From contig JAUIRK010000969.1 of the NCBI GenBank assembly GCA_030549495.1, positions 496,001 through 560,000 on the forward strand: a stretch of 64,000 bases of DNA. Reading direction: 5' to 3'. This DNA comes from Nectonema munidae (taxonomy: Eukaryota > Nematomorpha > Nectonematoida > Nectonematidae). The notes beneath the pieces are model-generated. The model was not told the origin of the DNA and did no database searches. It saw only the letters and a program-made list of their open reading frames with translations. Every line of letters begins with the position of its first letter. Within the stretch, counting starts at the first letter, position 1. Positions 12,474 to 23,916 of this stretch are shown in pieces. A program made the translations under genes and the position numbers.

Positions 12474-12948
12474 CTGTTTTCATATTTTTTAACAATAAAT
12501 TTTTATTTATTCTTTCAGGGAAAATTTTTTCCTAATAATAAAAGTTTGCACTTTTTGATGATCAAATTTATAAGTACTTTTTCATACTTTCACTGACATG
12601 AGAGCGCGAGGTTTTGTTTTTATTTACAAAAAATCTTAATAAAATCTTTATTTATGCCTAAAAACTCATCTTTTTGGCATGGTGTCAGAAAATTTTTTTT
12701 TAAGGAATTACCCTAGTATCCACCCAATGGTTGGGAAACACTGGATCTGCCTAATAAACTATTATCAAGAATATAGCTCACTGTTGATTGTTCTTTGAAA
12801 CAAGTTACAACCAAACCAAACGAATAGGGGACATTAGAACAAAATGGGGTTTGATTAGAGAGGATAAAATCATTAATATACTCTCGTAGAAATAAAACTT
12901 AAGTGTTATGAAACATTATTTCAGAGGAAGATAATAATGATGATAAAA

Positions 12949-12954
12949 TTTATT
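12949..12954 (-). promoter_or_regulatory. poly(A) signal of the FITM gene
   Basis: AATAAA on the minus strand, 24 bases after the FITM stop codon at 12978. The hAT right end lies about 230 bp further downstream. A short 3' untranslated region is implied. Confidence 0.55.
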
Positions 12955-12977
12955 AATTTAAGGCAATGAATAGGAGT

Positions 12978-15725
12978 TTAATGGCCTTTAAAACTTTTTG
13001 AGCGTTTTCTGCTTGAAGAGTAATCTAAAATGGATAATCTACCGGGAAATCCTGGAGAATACTCTAGGTGCAGTAGGAAATGATAAATAAAGAACCAGGA
13101 AAGAAGTGCCAGAATCATGGCGATCGTCTTCTGGAAAAGCGTATGGAAGTATAGGAGGGTAGCAAAGAGTGAAATTTCAAGAATTATCGAATAAAAGGAC
13201 AAGAGTAGAAGACACACCCTGATGAATGGAGTCAACGCCGAATAACAAGTGCTTAAATCCTTGAAACCTTTCTCTGAATTCCTTCGTGAAGACTTTGAGA
13301 GCTCTCTTTCTTTCCCCTTCTTAGTTGATAATCTCTGCAGCATTTCTCCAAGGTGATCCCAATTCCTAAAAACTTGACATTCTTCGCAAATGATCAATTG
13401 AATGAAAATAATCATGAATGTGTGTCCAGAGATATCTATCGCAAGCCACAAGTCTTTTGATTGGACGCACTGAAGCTTTGTTAATGCCTCAGAATTTGAA
13501 CACCTTCCAAAAGCATGCTCAATCTTTATGAAAACTGAAGTAAAGAAAAACCTTAATATAAAAGAAGATGCTAATTTCTGGGATCAGAGACATAAGCGAT
13601 GAAAAATAGAGACCTTTTCTTAAATGTATATTCAAATATATAAAATGCCGTACTGAGACATTTGTTGCTTAAAATTAGATTTTGAATTATTTCGGTATAT
13701 AAGCATCAAATAAAATGGAATATTATAAATAAAAACACTTTTTACAATAAAAATTTTTTTTAATTTTATAAAGATTTATTTAAAAATAAATTTATAAGTA
13801 ATTTTTCTTTCATTACAAATAAATTTTATTATAAAAGATATTATTTTTAATTAATAGAAGAAATTATACTAAAATTTAACCAGAAATTAATACTAAAGGT
13901 ATATAAATGTTATCCAGTATTATCTCATTAACATAATTTAATAAGTATGTGTTAGGGGTCATCTTTCAGTTTAGATCTAAATACTGAGTTCAATTTAGAA
14001 GTATCATAAAAGGAAAACTTTAAAAAACTTTAAAAAACATTCATTAATAAAAAATAATTAGTTATAATACTTTTAAAAATCTTGGTTCCCTCTTCACAAA
14101 ACTTAAACTGAATATAGAACATTAAAAAAGAGTGAAAACTAGATATTATAACCAATTTCTGGCGACTAAATTATTTATATGTAAATTATTCAATAAAATA
14201 ATTATATTTTTTATAAGTTTTTTTTCTTATGTTTCTAAGGTTTCTCAATTTAAGTTTGTTTCAATCTCAATTTCTAATTTTAACAAAAACGTAACAATTT
14301 CGTTTTGTAAGCAAGATAATTTTTTTGTTTTAAAAGCTCCAACTTTTTTCACGTGATAGTCACATTCATCGGGTCATTTTAGTCGTTGACAAAAACATTA
14401 TCCTCTTCAAAATTATCAAAATAATGATTTCAAAGTTTTTACTTTTATAGATTAGGTTAAATTTCATCACTTGCCTTAATTCTTCATTAGTGGACTTGCT
14501 TCTTTCATTTATCTTATGACCCTTATCACAAAAATCAGAAAGACCATCACTATCAATATTCGAAAAATAGTGGTATTGAAAAATAAAACAGAAAAATTTA
14601 TTGTTCACTTACTAAAAACCACTTCACATTAACATATTTCATATTTTCTTCCACTTCATAAGTATAAAATATTTGCATTAATTTCTTGGAATAGTCTCAC
14701 TCAAAAATAAAATCTTCATCCAAAAATTCCTTCGATATAATCAAATTTCATTATAACCGGAGTTTTAAGAAAATGTGATATTTTCAAGGGACAGATAAAA
14801 TCTGTTATAAGCAGAAACAGGGTCCTTTATATACAGTGATTTTACTTGGGATCCGAAGGCGATAAATTGCAGGAATTTTTAAGACAAAAATAACTTTTCA
14901 ATAATTATTTTTCAACTTTTAGAATTGATCCGATCAACAAAAGTTCTCTAATGGTATAATCCATTGGCATTGATACATGCGAAATCGTATCCATTAAAAA
15001 AATATTTTAGATATCGATGAGGTATACACTAAATTTTTAACAACGCTTGTTTGGAAATCTAATGCATGCACATTTTTTGTAAAAAATAAAAGAATTATCG
15101 CAAATTATAAAAAAAAATAGGATTAAAGACCTGACCCCAAAAATAAAGTAAGAACATTAGAGATCAGGTCTGGGTAAAGTCAAAAATTCTAAAACCCAAG
15201 AAAAACAAGGAAATGATTGATATGAAAACTTAGAATTAATTCAATTAGAAAGAACGTTTGTATTTAAAACATGTCATTTAAGCATGGCTCTACGTTTCGT
15301 CGCCTGTGAAAAGAATAAAAGAGAAGTAAGTTTTTACCAGAAAAATGTTGAAATCGTGTACCGAGATAAATTTTGAATGACGTGATAAATATTTTTATTG
15401 CACGATATGAAGGATGTCATTAGAGTAAAAGGCATTGATAAAATTAGAAGCCACGCCCATCCAAATTTAACGAAGTAAATATTCAGAACATTTTGTTTCC
15501 ACGAAAAATAACAAGGCGGAACATGGAAGAGATCTGAAACAATGGAGACTAAAAAAGAAATACCATCAAGGTTCGAAATAGGATCATTAGTATATAGAGA
15601 TAATAGAGTAAAATTGGTGTACCTGCAAGAACGTATACAAAGTAAAAGCCGGCTTTAACCTTTGGATTCAGGATCAACATTTTTTTAAAGGGATAGAATA
15701 AAAATATCATCAAAACGGACTGCAT
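12978..15725 (-). CDS. fat storage-inducing transmembrane protein (FITM/FIT2-like), three coding exons
   Basis: FIT proteins are endoplasmic-reticulum membrane proteins needed for lipid-droplet formation and are reported to cleave fatty acyl-CoA as lipid-phosphatase-like enzymes. Exons on the minus strand are 15725-15623 (ATG at 15725), 15548-15338 and 13551-12978. Introns start GT and end AG (GCAG|gtacac, ttttag|TCTCC, TTCTG|gtaaaa, attaag|G), and phases 1 and 2 match across the joins. The product is about 295 residues; human FITM1 and FITM2 have 292 and 262. Signatures are NVLNIYFVKFGWAW, TFFWFFFTSVFIKIEH, DISGHTF, and LLYFHTLFQK with LALLSWFFIYHF. The histidines in SGH and YFH match the two reported catalytic histidines. 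Several hydrophobic membrane spans are visible. An open frame continues upstream of the ATG to 15752 and beyond, so a further 5' exon is possible. No frame break was found. Confidence 0.93.
13552..15337 (-). other. second FITM intron, AT-rich
   Basis: 1.79 kb between exons 2 and 3. It is very AT-rich below 14700. An 80-codon minus-strand frame at 14608-14366 has no recognisable content. A small inverted repeat, GACCTGA with TCAGGTC, lies at about 15128-15170. No transposon end was recognised. Confidence 0.6.
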
Positions 15726-15752
15726 TTTCTTCCTTTCCCAGTATTGCTTGAT

Positions 15753-16533
15753 CTGAAAAGGTAGATAATATCGTTTAACACGTTTATCGAATTAAAGAGT
15801 AGCAGTATTGTAACTAGGCGAGACCAGATTTTGAATGGGATTCTTTTTTATACATTCGTAAAAGCAAGAGATGATTATACACTTTAAATAAAATGCTAGT
15901 GATGGAAAAATACCAAAATTCCGTACAATTACGATTCTAATTAAAACGCCGATTCCAATGAGCATTTAGGGCACAGTGACGTGGCTCCTACTTTTGAATA
16001 ATCTTCTTTCAATACCGAAAAATTACACACAGATATTTATTCAACAGTATGCAAGTTTATCAGAGAGAGACAAGTGCTACACTTTATAAGATTTTTAAAT
16101 TAAATTTGAAATAAGATATTTTCTATAATTCAGCGATACACAATAGACAGAGATAGTCAAAGCTGATTTTTAATGTTAATAAACTGTGAACTTTGCTAAT
16201 TTAATTTTTTATAAACATATAGTAATTCGGAAAAAAGGTTTACACATTTATGTACTATGCATCATCACGCATTTCCAGGAGTGGGAATAAGAGAGCAAAA
16301 AGGACGGTAAATTTTGGGGATATGATTTCTAATAAGTTTCTAATGCTTTTTTCAAAACATATTTTCACTTTTCAACAAATTTCTTTAGGGCTTATAGGAA
16401 TTCAAAGCAACAAGTGAACAACCCCTATTCCTTCATAATCTAGTAACATTAAATATAAATACATCTCTGGGAAACAATCACCTATTTTCCCGTCCGTGGG
16501 ATTCGCGAACGCACAACGTTCCTTAAACTAACT
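15753..16533 (-). other. 5' flank of the FITM coding exons, no confident exon
   Basis: This should hold the FITM promoter and any 5' noncoding exon. The minus-strand frame runs open through the proposed acceptor at 15753 for about 15 codons, so the true start may lie upstream. A GC-richer patch at about 16495-16525 stands out from the AT background. No convincing TATA box or first exon was fixed. Confidence 0.4.
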
Positions 16534-16601
16534 AAACATATTTCATTCCTCCATTGATGAAAGCTTCATATGTGATCCATTCATCATGCTCGCTCAATAT
16601 C
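16534..16601 (-). other. possible terminal coding exon of an unrecognised host gene
   Basis: On the minus strand a good acceptor (CCTATTTCAG) precedes an open frame of 22 codons reading SEHDEWITYEAFINGG, then a stop. The composition (W, Y, D and E mixed) looks like real protein. It could be the last exon of a gene upstream of FITM or chance. No homologue was recalled. Confidence 0.25.
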
Positions 16602-16849
16602 TGAAATAGGGTTTATTTGAAAATAAACAATAAACTTATCTTTCTTATTCAAGTTGATCTATAATAACGAAAGTTCAAGGTCGCATGCTGTTTCTTTTTC
16701 CAATTACATCATACAATTAGTAGTCTGTATCATAAGAAATCAATCAGTTTCGATTGTTGTTTTTTGGATATGTAAGCTGTGGAACGTCATTGATTTATTT
16801 TGGATTCTCTCCAACTTCCTCAAGAATCTGTTTTCTCAATATTTCAAAA

Positions 16850-18573
16850 TGAGTTCCTTCAGCAATTCTAGTAGTACTACTAGCAATGAAAGTGTTGGGT
16901 CTGACGTGAATACTGATAGTGATTTTGAAGTCATGGATTCAACTACTAGTGCAAGCGAAGATTCTCAAGCAGATGCTCCTCCTCATTGATAGCTCCTGAT
17001 GAAACAGAGTATTTTTGGGAACCACAAAGAGACAACCGTGGGAGATCTTTGACGCAACATATTAGGAATGTTCATAATTGCTTTATAATTTTTGGTTTGT
17101 GATTCCAAATCTTGCATTTCACTAAATAGTCAATAAACAATGAGCTTTGAAAAAGGTGAAAGATATGGACGTAGTTGGGGGGGGGGGGGTGCACTTTCAC
17201 TGGATACATTACTAATGAGCCAATCAGGTAGTGCTATAAACAATTTGGTAACTGTTCGTTAAAACAAAGATAAAAAAAAATTTAATTATAACTTTGCTTT
17301 TATAAATATTCTAATGTTGGGGGCAATATTATCCTTATAAGCAATAAATTATCTTGGCTTTTTTAGTAAATATTTTGAAATATTTTTATATTGGTTTGCT
17401 GTAATTTTTTGAAAATTTACTTTTCAACAAAATTAATTTTTTCAGTAAAACTGAATCAACTTTTTAAGACTTGCGCTATTGTTACGAGAGATTTTCCATA
17501 GATCTTTTGGCTTATTTCGGTTGCTTGTATCACATTGGAGCTTCTAAAGACCAACATGTAGGTATAAAGATTATATTCTCTGATAGAAATGGGAACCCAT
17601 TTTTGAAAGCCGCAACCAGTAGAGATATGTTTTTGCTGATAAATACTTTTATTAGATTCGATATCAAAAGAAATAGAAATTCCTTAAACAAACTAGTAAG
17701 CATACGAGATTTACATAATGAATTTTTCAATAACTGTCACAAATAGTGGTGTCCTAATGATCATATAACTATAGATGAGCAGCTAGTAAAATATAGAGGA
17801 AGATCTCCCATAAAGGTGTATGATCCTTCCAAATCAGGCCGGCATGGGATGAAAGTTTACCATTATGTAAATTCAATAATTTTTTTGTATTTGCCATTGA
17901 AGTTTATGTAAGTGGGTTGAGCGACAAAGATTATTTCAAGTCATTCAGTATAGTAAAAAGATTAGCGACCGTTTCCAAGATATCGAAAGGTTGAGAAATT
18001 AACGTGGACAGATTTTTTATGTCCCATGATTTATGTGTTTGGGCTAAAAATGAGTCGTTTACAATTTGCGGAACTGTTCGTGCAAGTCCGAGGTTTATTC
18101 TTTTTTTAGTACGTCCTAATCATTTGAAGGGTTTGAGATTAGTGGAGTATGAAAGTAGGTTTCTCTATACAGATCATGCCTCCCTAAGTATCTTCACAAA
18201 AATTCAAACAATTGGCGAAAAAATGAAACCTGAAACTATTTTAGATTATAATAAATATAAGAGAGGAGTCCACATTTTCAATAAAATGTCCAGAGATTAT
18301 AGCTGTTATAAAGCATGCAGAAGATGGCCAACGGCAATCTTTACTAATTTTTTGTATATAGCAGCTAATAATAGCTGGGTTATATTGAAAACAAACAGTC
18401 CTAATATGTACCCTGATGTTAGGAGGGGAGGGAGAAAGTGTTTCATCAGAAGCTTAGCTCTGCTTCTCATCAAAAAATCGATACGACTTAGATGTGATAA
18501 TTATTCAACTAGAATTGTCACTAGAAATCTTCTCACTTTTTATGGATTCAACAAGTCTCACTTATGGACCTAA
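16850..18573 (+). pseudogene. piggyBac-like transposase, broken
   Basis: Starts with the acidic, serine-rich N-terminus MSSFSNSSSTTSNESVGSD (ATG 16850), typical of piggyBac transposases. The middle has ERFSIDLLAYFGCLYHIGAS (from about 17490) and TSRDMFLLINTFIRFD. At about 17755 ITIDEQLVKYRGR holds a catalytic-type acidic residue. At 18004-18573 come RFFMSHDLCVW, KPETILDYNKYKRGVHIF and MSRDYSCYKACRRWPTA. At least four frame breaks are visible. About 450 bp at 17000-17470 has no piggyBac match and contains a poly(G) tract, so another small insertion may lie there. TTAA-flanked ends were not placed. Confidence 0.88.
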
Positions 18574-18809
18574 CGTTTCGTCAAGTGGAGGAGGTTACTG
18601 TTTTATTGATAACTGTAAACCGAGGAAAAGAGGAACACGAAAATGTAAAAGCTAACAAAGAGGGCGAGGGGTCAAATGGGTCAGTTGCCACCCCCCCCCC
18701 CCTCCTCCTAGAAATTTCAGAAGCAGTTTGCTCAAATTTTGCAACTCAATTGCTTGCTGAATAATTTTGATTTGTTCTTAATATGAAATAACTTTTTTTC
18801 TTTTTTAGG

Positions 18810-20896
18810 ATGGATATCAAGAAGTTCTTGATAAAGAGAGAATTAGAAGACGAATCTTCAAATAACGAAAACCCTAAAAAGTCAGATATATGAGAACTGA
18901 AGTTAACGAAGAACAACAAAGTACACGCTCCTCTGCCTCCATACCAGTTTAAGAAGCAGCCATTACTGAACCTGATATTGGGTTGTTTATAAATTTGTCC
19001 AGAAAGTTAACAGATGATGTAAAATACAAGCTATTTGTAAATTGTTACACACCTCCAGAAAATTATGATTTCAAAAAGGATGCAAAGGGGCCTGGTAGTT
19101 TCCGCCGTGTGTGGTTAAGCAAATATTCACTATGGCTCAGTTATTCTTCACATAAGAAACGAACATTTTGCAAGTAGTGTACAATCTTTCCACAACCTGT
19201 TTCTCGTCGGTCACAAGGAGCTTTTATCGTCACACCTTGTACAAAGTATAATGGCATTCATGAATGTGCAAAGAACCATATATCAAGTAAGTGGCACAGA
19301 GATCCTCAGGTGGATAAAGCAAACTTTATGGCTATCAGAAACAAATCAGAAAAAAACATTGTTTGTCAGCTTGACAGTGCTATGAAACGACGTATAGAGG
19401 AAAATAGAAAGAAGTTGTTTCCCATACTCTCAACCATTTTATTCTGCGGTACACATGACAGCTTTGCGTGGCAAAAAAACACAACTGGAAATGTACAAAG
19501 TCTCTATAAGTTCCGTTGGGGGGGGAAAATGAACTTAAAATCAAAAAGCTCTTCAGCTGATATGTGCCCTGTGGAAAAGAACTTATAAAGGGAAGATATT
19601 GTTTATGTGATCAAAACTTCACCGGGATTTTCAATAATTGCTAATGAAAGTGCTGACATATCTAGGAAGGAGCAACTGTCACTTGGTGTACGGTTTGCTG
19701 ACACAACTAAATCTGCTAATATTATTCGAGAGGAATTTCTTGGGTTTACAACACTACGTGAAATGGATGCTGCCTCCATTGACAATGCAATCATTGATCA
19801 GTGTACAAAATTTGGGTTAAATCTAGAAAAACTACTTGGCCAAGGATATGACGATTGTTCTGCAATGGCAGAAAAAAGGTGGAGTCCAAGCTAAAAAAAG
19901 AGCATGTATCCAAAAGCTGTATTTGTTCATTGCGCTGCACATAGACTAAAGCTTGATGTAAATGACCGTAATGCAGTTCCTAAAATAAGACACGCTATTG
20001 CCACAGTCAACGCTATAATTAAGTTTTTTCGGGAGAGTACAAAGTGAAGATCTCTTATTACAAGTGTGATATTGCTAGGTGAAACACGCTGGACTGCAAA
20101 ATACAAAAGTATTCGATTTTTTCAGATAACTTTGACAAGATTTTTGATCAGTTATGTACTCTTGCTAATACAGCTTCTGGTAAAACATGCCAAGAAGCAT
20201 ATCAGTTGGAAGTAACTTTTCTCGTTTGTTTGAAAATAATTTCAACCTATTCAGCACGACTAGAATCTGTAACAGCTCTTCAAGCCGTTCAACTCGATGT
20301 AATGAAAGCATGTGATCATGTTCAGGAGCTTTTACATGTATTTTATCGCCATAGGCAAAAAGCAGAACAACAATTCAAAGAAATTTTTCGAAAGTTAAAC
20401 AACTGGCTGAAAAATAAGAAAACTTTTAGCCTCTTTTCACTTCATCCACAACAAATGGCGAAGCTGACAAAGGAAGAATACATGAAGCATATTACAAATA
20501 TCAATAAACTACATGAAATTGAGAAGTTAGAAGCTGAAGCATTCACTTGGTTTGAAATATAGTCAGCAAGGAAGAAACAAGATGATGGATGCGAAGATGG
20601 ACTTCAAAGAATCCTCAAACACACTGATCTATTTCCTTCTGTTCGACAGGCCATTCTTATTGGTCTAACATTACATGTAACAACCTGCACAGTGGAGAAG
20701 TCCTTTACCACTATGAGAAGGGTAAAACTTAGTTAAGGTCAACAATGGCAGATGGACGTTTATCTGGACTGGGCTTTCTGAGAACAAAAAAATCATTCAA
20801 AAAGTGATCGATAGATTTGGACAAAACCCAAGACGCTTTAAGTTTTTATTTCAACGTAGCTCTTCAGAAGTGCAGGAAAGAGAAACCTCAAATTAA
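18810..20896 (+). pseudogene. hAT transposase of the ZMYM1-like (TTF finger, DUF4371) type, broken
   Basis: Starts MDIKKFLIKRELEDESS (ATG 18810), after a splice-acceptor-like TTTTTTAG. A TTF-type finger region follows (SFRRVWLSKYSLWLSYS, FCK-CTIFP). The DUF4371-like core has GFSIIANESADISRKEQLS, EFLGFTTL and KLLGQGYDDCSAMA (19607-19894), then VHCAAHRLKL. The C-terminal dimerisation part at about 20600-20790 reads TLHVTTCTVEKSFTTMRRVK and MADGRLSGLGFL. At least six stops or frameshifts split it. Stop at 20896. The flanking GCCACACCCC at about 21003 may be near the right end, but no TIR pair was proved. Confidence 0.9.
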
Positions 20897-21363
20897 AAAA
20901 AATTTTCTCTTCAATTTTAATATATAATGCGTTTTTATGATTTCATAATTCATAGATGTCACCTTTACCAATAAATGCATTATTTTCCATTTAAACTTTT
21001 TTGCCACACCCCGTATCATAATACGCCCATGCTCATGAAATAGTATATTTCTAATATAATTACACTATTATCAATATTTTAGAATAGTCAACTTTTCTTT
21101 TTTAATTGAAAATAAAGCATCTCAAAAATAGATTAAATGAGGGGGCATCCTCAAAAATTTGGGGGGGGGGGGGGGGGGGGGGGAATTAAAAGTGGGGAAA
21201 AGGGGCCAACTATTCAAGCAATCCTTTAAAATACAGTGTATTCAGCGCATACCTAAAGTCCTAAATTTATAAGACTACTTTATATTTTTTTTTACAAAAT
21301 TGGTGAATTTAAATACTATACTTCCAGCGAAAATATTTTAATTAAATTTGCATATCGAATATA

Positions 21364-21985
21364 GTGCGCAGAAAAAATGCCCACAATTAAAAAGTAGGAA
21401 AAAATGTCCCCAATTAAAAATTAGGAAAAAATGCCATCAATTAAAAAGTAAGAAAAAATGCCCCAATTTAAAATTACGAAAAAATGCCCCAACACAAAAA
21501 AATTCAAAAAATTATTAATTAAAATTTTTAAAAAAGATATGTCAAATAAAGATTTTTTGTAAAAAAAAGTTAACTTTTCATCTAAAACATTTAAAATTTA
21601 ATTAAAGTAAACTAAAAAACTCAGCATAGGACAATTTTTTAAATACAAAATTTTTTTTATAAAACAGCAAATATTTTTGGACTTTGTGTGCATCAGAACA
21701 CTTTCTAAATATAATTTGTATTTTAATTGATTTTAAGAACACATTCCCACAAATCTGCACCTTTGCTATTGTTTTCAAGAACTTTATAAAGAAAAAACCC
21801 TATAGATTAAGAAATTTAGCCTTTCAAAATGGTACCAAATAAATATAATTAAAAAAAATCCTGAAAATTAAAAATTAGGGGGCATTTTTTCCTACTTTTT
21901 AATTGGGGCATTTATTTCGGGGGCATTTTTTCTGGAGGCATTTTTTCCAGGGGCATTTTTTTGGGGGCATTTTTACCTACAACCA
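21364..21985. mobile_element. MULE-like MITE with tandemly repeated ends and 9-bp target duplication, inside copy A
   Basis: 622 bp. Flanked by the exact 9-bp duplication TCGAATATA at 21355-21363 and 21986-21994. Each end is an array of a unit of about 27 bp built on AAAAAATGCCCC plus AATTAAAAAGTAGG: four to five units on the left in one orientation, and four to five on the right in the other. The middle is plain AT-rich DNA. A 9-bp target duplication points to Mutator-like transposition. Its counterpart in copy B is 30450-31060. Confidence 0.85.
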
Positions 21986-22504
21986 TCGAATATACACTAG
22001 TTTAAAAAAATCCAAAAATGTTAGGGGGTGGAAAAGGCTTTTCATTTGAAAAATGAAATAGTCTACCAGGTACATTACAGGAATTGATGAAAGGATATCT
22101 GATTCATAGAGAAAACAAATAACTGAAGGTTGGATAGTTTTATATGAGTGAATGTAGTCTAAAGGCAAAGAGTCTACTAGACACCCTGCAATGTTTATAT
22201 GAAAAATTGTGATTGACTCAGGGGCAAGGGTATAAAACGAAGTTATAATTGTGCAAACAAAAATAAAACAAAAAATTAAGATAGCATTATTTTATTTTAC
22301 TCAGCATCATTCAAAAATAGTTTAAAAGCTAAATTGATACAAGCTACAAAAAGTAAAATAACTGTTAACATTTTGCAATGATTTGCCTTTTATAATAACT
22401 TTTAAGGAAAAAAAGTCTATCAGAAATAGTTATAGAGCTTCAAAAAAAACTAAAAAATTTTAGAGCTAAACTTAATTTTTTTGAAAACTAATTTGACGTA
22501 TCCC

Positions 22505-22680
22505 CTACAGCATACTCGATGGGTGGCATGGCAGGTTGGTTGAGATGATGGACATAGCACGGAAGCCTCTGGATTCGATTTCTCATTGATACGAATTTGT
22601 TCAGAGTTTGACATAAGCGGTACATCAGTACCTGATCAATGAAAATACATCCGCTGCACCTTACCTTTTACTCAAAATTG
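22505..22680 (+). mobile_element. tRNA-derived SINE, inside copy A
   Basis: The head has a RNA polymerase III B-box-like GGATTCGATTTC and an A-box-like GGTTGGTTGAGATG. The body carries AAGCGGTACATCAG and CAATGAAAATAC, shared with the SINEs at 52478-52656 and 24985-25120. The anticodon region is decayed. A matching inverted copy lies in element B. Confidence 0.72.
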
Positions 22681-22906
22681 AAAAATTTGCTACATAATTA
22701 ACATAAGAGAGAAAGAAACAAAATAAACTAATAAAGCAATTTTCACTATTAAATGGATCGTCTGTTCTCAGAATAATTTCAAAATAATAGGACGCATAAA
22801 GAATTGAAGTTTATTTGAGTTTATTAGATATTTTCAAGTTTTTATAAGCAGCAAAAGCCAACGTTTAAGTAGCTAGTCCTTATAATTAAAAAATTATTTA
22901 AATAAC

Positions 22907-23229
22907 GGTCGACAGACATTTCGCCCCCTGTCAAATTGTGTCATAGACTATTAGTTTCATCCATCTTTGCTTATTATATGTGTAAAATTTTTATTTTATC
23001 TCTATTAAATTATTTCAAATTAATCAATTTATCTCTTAATTTTTTAGAATTGTCAATGTGACAAAATGTCTTATGAAAATAACGGGGGAATTGTCCATGA
23101 AACAAAATGTCTTATGAAAATAATGGGGCGAATTGTCCATGGGACGAACTGTCTTATGAAAATAATGGGGCGAATTGTCCACGGGACGAACTTTCTTATG
23201 AAAATAATGGGGCGAAATGTCCGAGGACC
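22907..23229. mobile_element. MITE with ATTTCGCCCC ends and internal 42-bp tandem repeats, inside copy A
   Basis: The left end GGTCGACAGACATTTCGCCC and the right end GGGGCGAAATGTCCGAGGACC form terminal inverted repeats. At 23048-23229 a 42-bp unit (GAATTGTCCATGGGACGAAC and the following TGTCTTATGAAAATAATGGG) repeats about four times. In copy B the same MITE (29287-29574) has about three units and near-perfect 8-bp flanks GTTATTTT and GTTATTTA. The 67-codon minus frame through it is only the repeat read as protein. Confidence 0.82.
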
Positions 23230-23716
23230 AAACTAACATAAATCAAAGCATACGAGAAAAGAAAATCATTGCGTTTTTTTTAATATTTCTGTCTACAAAT
23301 AAAATTCTGACAGCTGTCATAAATAGATCAAGTACATTTTTAACAACTGAAACATTTTGTTTCGATACTATATTTTTATTATAATAACAACAAATTTTCT
23401 TAAAAAAAGTGATTTGATTATGTACCAGTGTTACTTATAAAATTTAACAATCGAACATTATAAAAATATCTCGGCTCAAATATTAAGCAAATAGAGTATT
23501 CTTGCTTTTAAAATGAATAGATAATCAAAATATTCATTCCCAAATAACTATTGAAAAAATTAAAGTTTTCAAATGTTACAAAATGTAGCAAACGTAGTGA
23601 TAAAGATCTTTTGTTGAAATAAAATTCTTAGCGCGAGTCTAACAATATTCATTGATATAAAATTGTAACGATTGAAAACTATTTTAATTTAACTCTAAAT
23701 GCAAATTAGATAAAAG

Positions 23717-23916
23717 CAGTTGTGTAGCCAAAAAAAAAGTTGATAGAAGGGGCACAATTTAAAAACAAAAAACTTGCGCAACATTATTTATACTTTCTTG
23801 ATCCTTTCATTGTAGAAATTTTCAAAAACTGATATCGCATAAGACGCATGGGGGCATCATGCGGTACATAGGAGTGTGGGCACGGCCCCTCATGCCCCAC
23901 CCTAGCTACGTGACTG
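23717..23916. mobile_element. hAT MITE (CAGTGGTGTAGCCA family), inside copy A
   Basis: 200 bp. The left end is CAGTTGTGTAGCCA and the right end TAGCTACGTGACTG. Flanks GATAAAAG and GAGAGAAG agree at 6 of 8 positions, a decayed target duplication. The same insertion at the same place in copy B has CTTCTCTC and CTTCTGTC, which is the reverse complement. Confidence 0.85.

Larger units (their letters stand above)
8813..12716 (+). mobile_element. autonomous-type hAT element enlarged by internal tandem duplication
   Basis: The left end CTAGGGTAATTCCC (8813) pairs with the right end GGAATTACCCTAG (to 12716), each next to an A-rich or T-rich run. The flanks TATCCA (8807-8812 and 12717-12722) look like a 6-bp target duplication; hAT families usually make 8 bp, so this is either a variant or imprecise. 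The transposase at 9300-11008 lies inside. Without the duplication the element would be about 2.4 kb. Beyond the right end the sequence GGTTGGGAAACACTG also resembles a hAT-Charlie end, so the true right boundary may instead lie about 30 bp further out. Confidence 0.6.
10365..13281. repeat. head-to-tail tandem duplication of 1.44 kb spanning hAT and host gene end
   Basis: Unit 1 is 10365-11800 and unit 2 is 11830-13281. By eye they differ at about ten positions plus a 16-bp block (TAAGGAATTACCCTAG, 12701-12716) present only in unit 2. Each unit holds the transposase C-terminus, the right side of the hAT element, and the last about 100 codons of the FITM gene on the other strand. The junction contains a 27-bp filler (11801-11827) that is an extra copy of 11758-11784. 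Confidence 0.95.

Noticed and set aside
14366-14608. 80-codon minus-strand frame inside the FITM intron as an extra FITM exon
   Set aside because: Exons 2 and 3 already join in phase with full FIT homology, leaving no room for it.
21364-23230. CRISPR-like or regulatory tandem arrays
   Set aside because: Units are contiguous or A/T-spaced parts of MITE ends in a eukaryotic setting; no unique spacers are present.
23036-23239. Small protein with 14-residue repeats on the minus strand
   Set aside because: The repeat is a 42-bp DNA tandem array inside a MITE and has no independent coding evidence.
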